Positions 62,418-64,000 of a DNA stretch of 64,000 nt are shown one piece after another. Origin of the DNA: JABSSA01 sp039984715 (GTDB lineage: Bacteria; Pseudomonadota; Alphaproteobacteria; Rhodobacterales; Rhodobacteraceae); contig JBDWUA010000014.1 in the NCBI GenBank assembly GCA_039984715.1, positions 124,001 through 188,000 on the forward strand, given 5' to 3'. The stretch's first letter is position 1. Each line of letters opens with the position of its first letter. A model generated the notes under the pieces. That model worked only from the letters and a program-made list of their open reading frames with translations, was not told the DNA's origin and made no database searches. The position numbers were made by a program, and so were the translations under genes.

Positions 62418-63234
62418 AAACGGCTTTGATCTCAAGCAAAATGCTGGTCGCGCCATGATGCTTGGCTTTGCGATCTTTACGCTGTTGCCAATTGTCTGGG
62501 CCATCATTTTGTCGTTCCGGCCAGCTTCGCATCTGTTTGAACCCATCTGGAGTTCGCCCACTGTTCTGACATGGGATAACTTCGGCACGCTTGCACGATC
62601 CGATTTCCCGTTTGCATTGCTGAACAGTTTGGTCACCGCAGGTGGTGCGACAATTCTTGCAATGCTGATCGGAGTTCCTGCCGGATTTGCCTTGGCCAAG
62701 GGGCGTTCTCATCGCAAATTCATCGCGTCGTGGATGCTGTTATTGTTGCGCATGGCGCCGCCCGTGGGTTTTGTGATCCCGCTGTTTCTGCTCTATTTAA
62801 ACATCGGGTTGATCGACACATGGTTTGGTCTGATTGCCGCCTACATGGTCTTGACGTTGCCCCTTGTTGTTTGGTCGTCATGGACGTCGATGGCGCAGGT
62901 TCCAAATGAACTGATCGAAGCGTCCTTGCTGGACGGCGCGACCTTGTTCCAGACATTTTGGAAAATCGTGTTGCCTGCGGCGCGACCGGGCGTGGTTGCC
63001 ACAGCGGTCTTGGCATTTCTGATCGCTTGGAACGACTTCTTTTTCGCACTGATCATCACACGGTCGGACACGGTGACGGCCCCAGTCGCCATCATGAATT
63101 TTGTGTCCTATGCAACGGTTGATTGGGGCAGCATTGCCTTGGCCAGTATCGCGCTCACGTTGCCGACAGTGCCTGTCATCATCTTTGCCAATAAATATAT
63201 CGTCCAGTCTTTGGGCGGCGCTGTGAAAGGTTGA
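62410..63234 (+). CDS. Carbohydrate ABC transporter permease (MalG/UgpE type)
   Basis: 274 residues with six spans, partner of the previous permease. EAA loop LIEASLLDGATLFQTFWKI near residues 162-180; C-terminus NKYIVQSLGGAVKG is typical of MalG-like subunits. GAGG stands seven bases before the ATG, inside the end of the preceding gene. The sulfatase gene begins two bases after its stop. Confidence 0.92.
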   Translation: MRKNGFDLKQNAGRAMMLGFAIFTLLPIVWAIILSFRPASHLFEPIWSSPTVLTWDNFGTLARSDFPFALLNSLVTAGGATILAMLIGVPAGFALAKGRSHRKFIASWMLLLLRMAPPVGFVIPLFLLYLNIGLIDTWFGLIAAYMVLTLPLVVWSSWTSMAQVPNELIEASLLDGATLFQTFWKIVLPAARPGVVATAVLAFLIAWNDFFFALIITRSDTVTAPVAIMNFVSYATVDWGSIALASIALTLPTVPVIIFANKYIVQSLGGAVKG

Positions 63235-63236
63235 CT

Positions 63237-64000
63237 ATGGCCGAACGTCCAAACATCGTTTTCATCCTGACGGACCAACAGCGGCTCGATACGATTGCGG
63301 CAAATGGCTATGATCACATGGTCACCCCGCATCTGGATAAACTCGTCGCGCAAGGGGCCGTCTTTAAAAACATGTATGTGACGGCGCCGTCCTGCGCCCC
63401 GTCCCGCGCATCGCTGTTCAGCGGCACCTATCCGCACACGAATGGTGTGTTTCGAAACGATGAACCGTGGAATTATTGCTGGGTCACTGAACTGGCCGAT
63501 GCCGGATATCGCTGTGTGAATGTCGGCAAAATGCACACAATGCCAATCGAAGGGGCGTTTGGGTTCCACGAACGGCATGTGGTCGAAAACAAAGATCGCG
63601 ATCATCCGAACTTGCCCTTCTATTTGGACAACTGGGACAAGGCCATCCACGCACGCGGCGCACATAAACCGTCTCGGGTCACCTATTCCAAACGCCCCGA
63701 TTATAACGAGGCTTTGGGCGCTTTCGTCTGGGAACAAGACGAGGATTTGCATCCAGATGTGTTTGTCGCAGACACTGCGTGTTGGTGGTTGGAACGGTAT
63801 CCGGGCCAAGAACCGTTCTTCCTTCAGGTCGGCTTTCCGGGGCCCCATCCACCCTATGACCCGACTCAAGACTACCTCGATCTGTATTTGGACAAGGACC
63901 TGCCCAAGGCGATTTTGGATTATGATTTGTCAACGCAGCCTGCCCCATTGCAAGCGCTGCGGAAGAACCACTTGGACAGCGGTCATGACGCGGTTGAACA
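63237..64000 (+). CDS. Sulfatase, 5' part (cut by window end)
   Basis: The first 254 codons of a sulfatase. It begins MAERPNIVFILTDQQRLDTI with the metal-binding Asp, and has the activation motif APSCAPSRASLFSGTYPHTN, where Cys would be converted to formylglycine. KMHT in VNVGKMHTMPIEGAFGFHE and later GFPGPHPPYDPT supply the further active-site residues. No signal peptide, so cytoplasmic desulfation of an imported substrate is likely. It follows the importer permeases by two bases, in one operon. An anaerobic-type maturase or FGE is not visible in the window. Confidence 0.9.
   Translation, partial: MAERPNIVFILTDQQRLDTIAANGYDHMVTPHLDKLVAQGAVFKNMYVTAPSCAPSRASLFSGTYPHTNGVFRNDEPWNYCWVTELADAGYRCVNVGKMHTMPIEGAFGFHERHVVENKDRDHPNLPFYLDNWDKAIHARGAHKPSRVTYSKRPDYNEALGAFVWEQDEDLHPDVFVADTACWWLERYPGQEPFFLQVGFPGPHPPYDPTQDYLDLYLDKDLPKAILDYDLSTQPAPLQALRKNHLDSGHDAVE

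Noticed and set aside
1..64000. CRISPR arrays, prophage modules, insertion sequences, rRNA genes
   Set aside because: Looked for and not seen: no spaced direct repeats, no transposase or integrase, no phage structural genes, no rRNA.

Overview
The window reads as chromosomal DNA of a marine alphaproteobacterium of the Roseobacter group (Rhodobacteraceae), moderate in GC. Several markers agree: a circularly permuted two-piece tmRNA gene beside an alpha-type SspB, a trgA-trgB-cysK tellurite-type cluster next to cfa and a photolyase, an F1-ATPase zeta-type inhibitor (DUF1476), a split cobalamin-dependent methionine synthase, a VPLPA-CTERM protein and an AcuI-type reductase. This placement comes from family recognition by eye, not from a search. 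No rRNA operon, CRISPR array, prophage or intact insertion sequence was seen. The window cuts a gene at each end: an ABC ATPase at the left and a sulfatase at the right.

Layout, 0-20 kb. A YnjBCD-like ABC importer (minus strand) is divergent from a rhodanese-ChrB fusion and the transporter ChrA. A secreted glycerophosphodiesterase, a small secreted protein and tRNA-Ser(GGA) follow. A long minus-strand run holds photolyase, cyclopropane-fatty-acid synthase, trgA, trgB (gamma-glutamylcyclotransferase-NUDIX), cysK, an MscS-type channel and an AlaX editing protein, with many stop/start overlaps; it looks like an envelope and oxidant stress locus. HIT protein, AcuI and a DUF1326/DUF2182 pair (divergent from a GntR/FadR regulator) come next.

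Layout, 20-40 kb. A VPLPA-CTERM surface protein and about 1 kb without clear genes precede ssrA (tag ANDNRAPVALAA), sspB, fumC and two small genes, so the tagging RNA and the adaptor that hands tagged proteins to ClpXP are neighbours. Then come class I aldolase, a cytochrome P450 coupled to a membrane hydrolase, CcdA, a TusA-like protein, RNase E with a long insertion in its S1 domain, a HAD phosphatase, DctD (lacking the GAFTGA loop) with DctB, and purC-purS-purQ.

Layout, 40-64 kb. ATPase inhibitor zeta, an MprF-like lipid aminoacyltransferase, the homocysteine-methyltransferase and corrinoid modules of a split methionine synthase with DUF1638 and a radical SAM protein, SufE, a lipoprotein, RNase D, purM-purN, a porin and tRNA(CAU). 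These are followed by a regulator with a degenerate receiver, an EnvZ-like kinase, a metallo-hydrolase, gluconokinase divergent from L-idonate dehydrogenase, an acyl-CoA ligase, and a complete CUT1-type importer with an IclR regulator and a sulfatase. Both ABC operons carry a strong stem-loop between the binding-protein gene and the permease genes, which would allow more binding protein than permease to be made.
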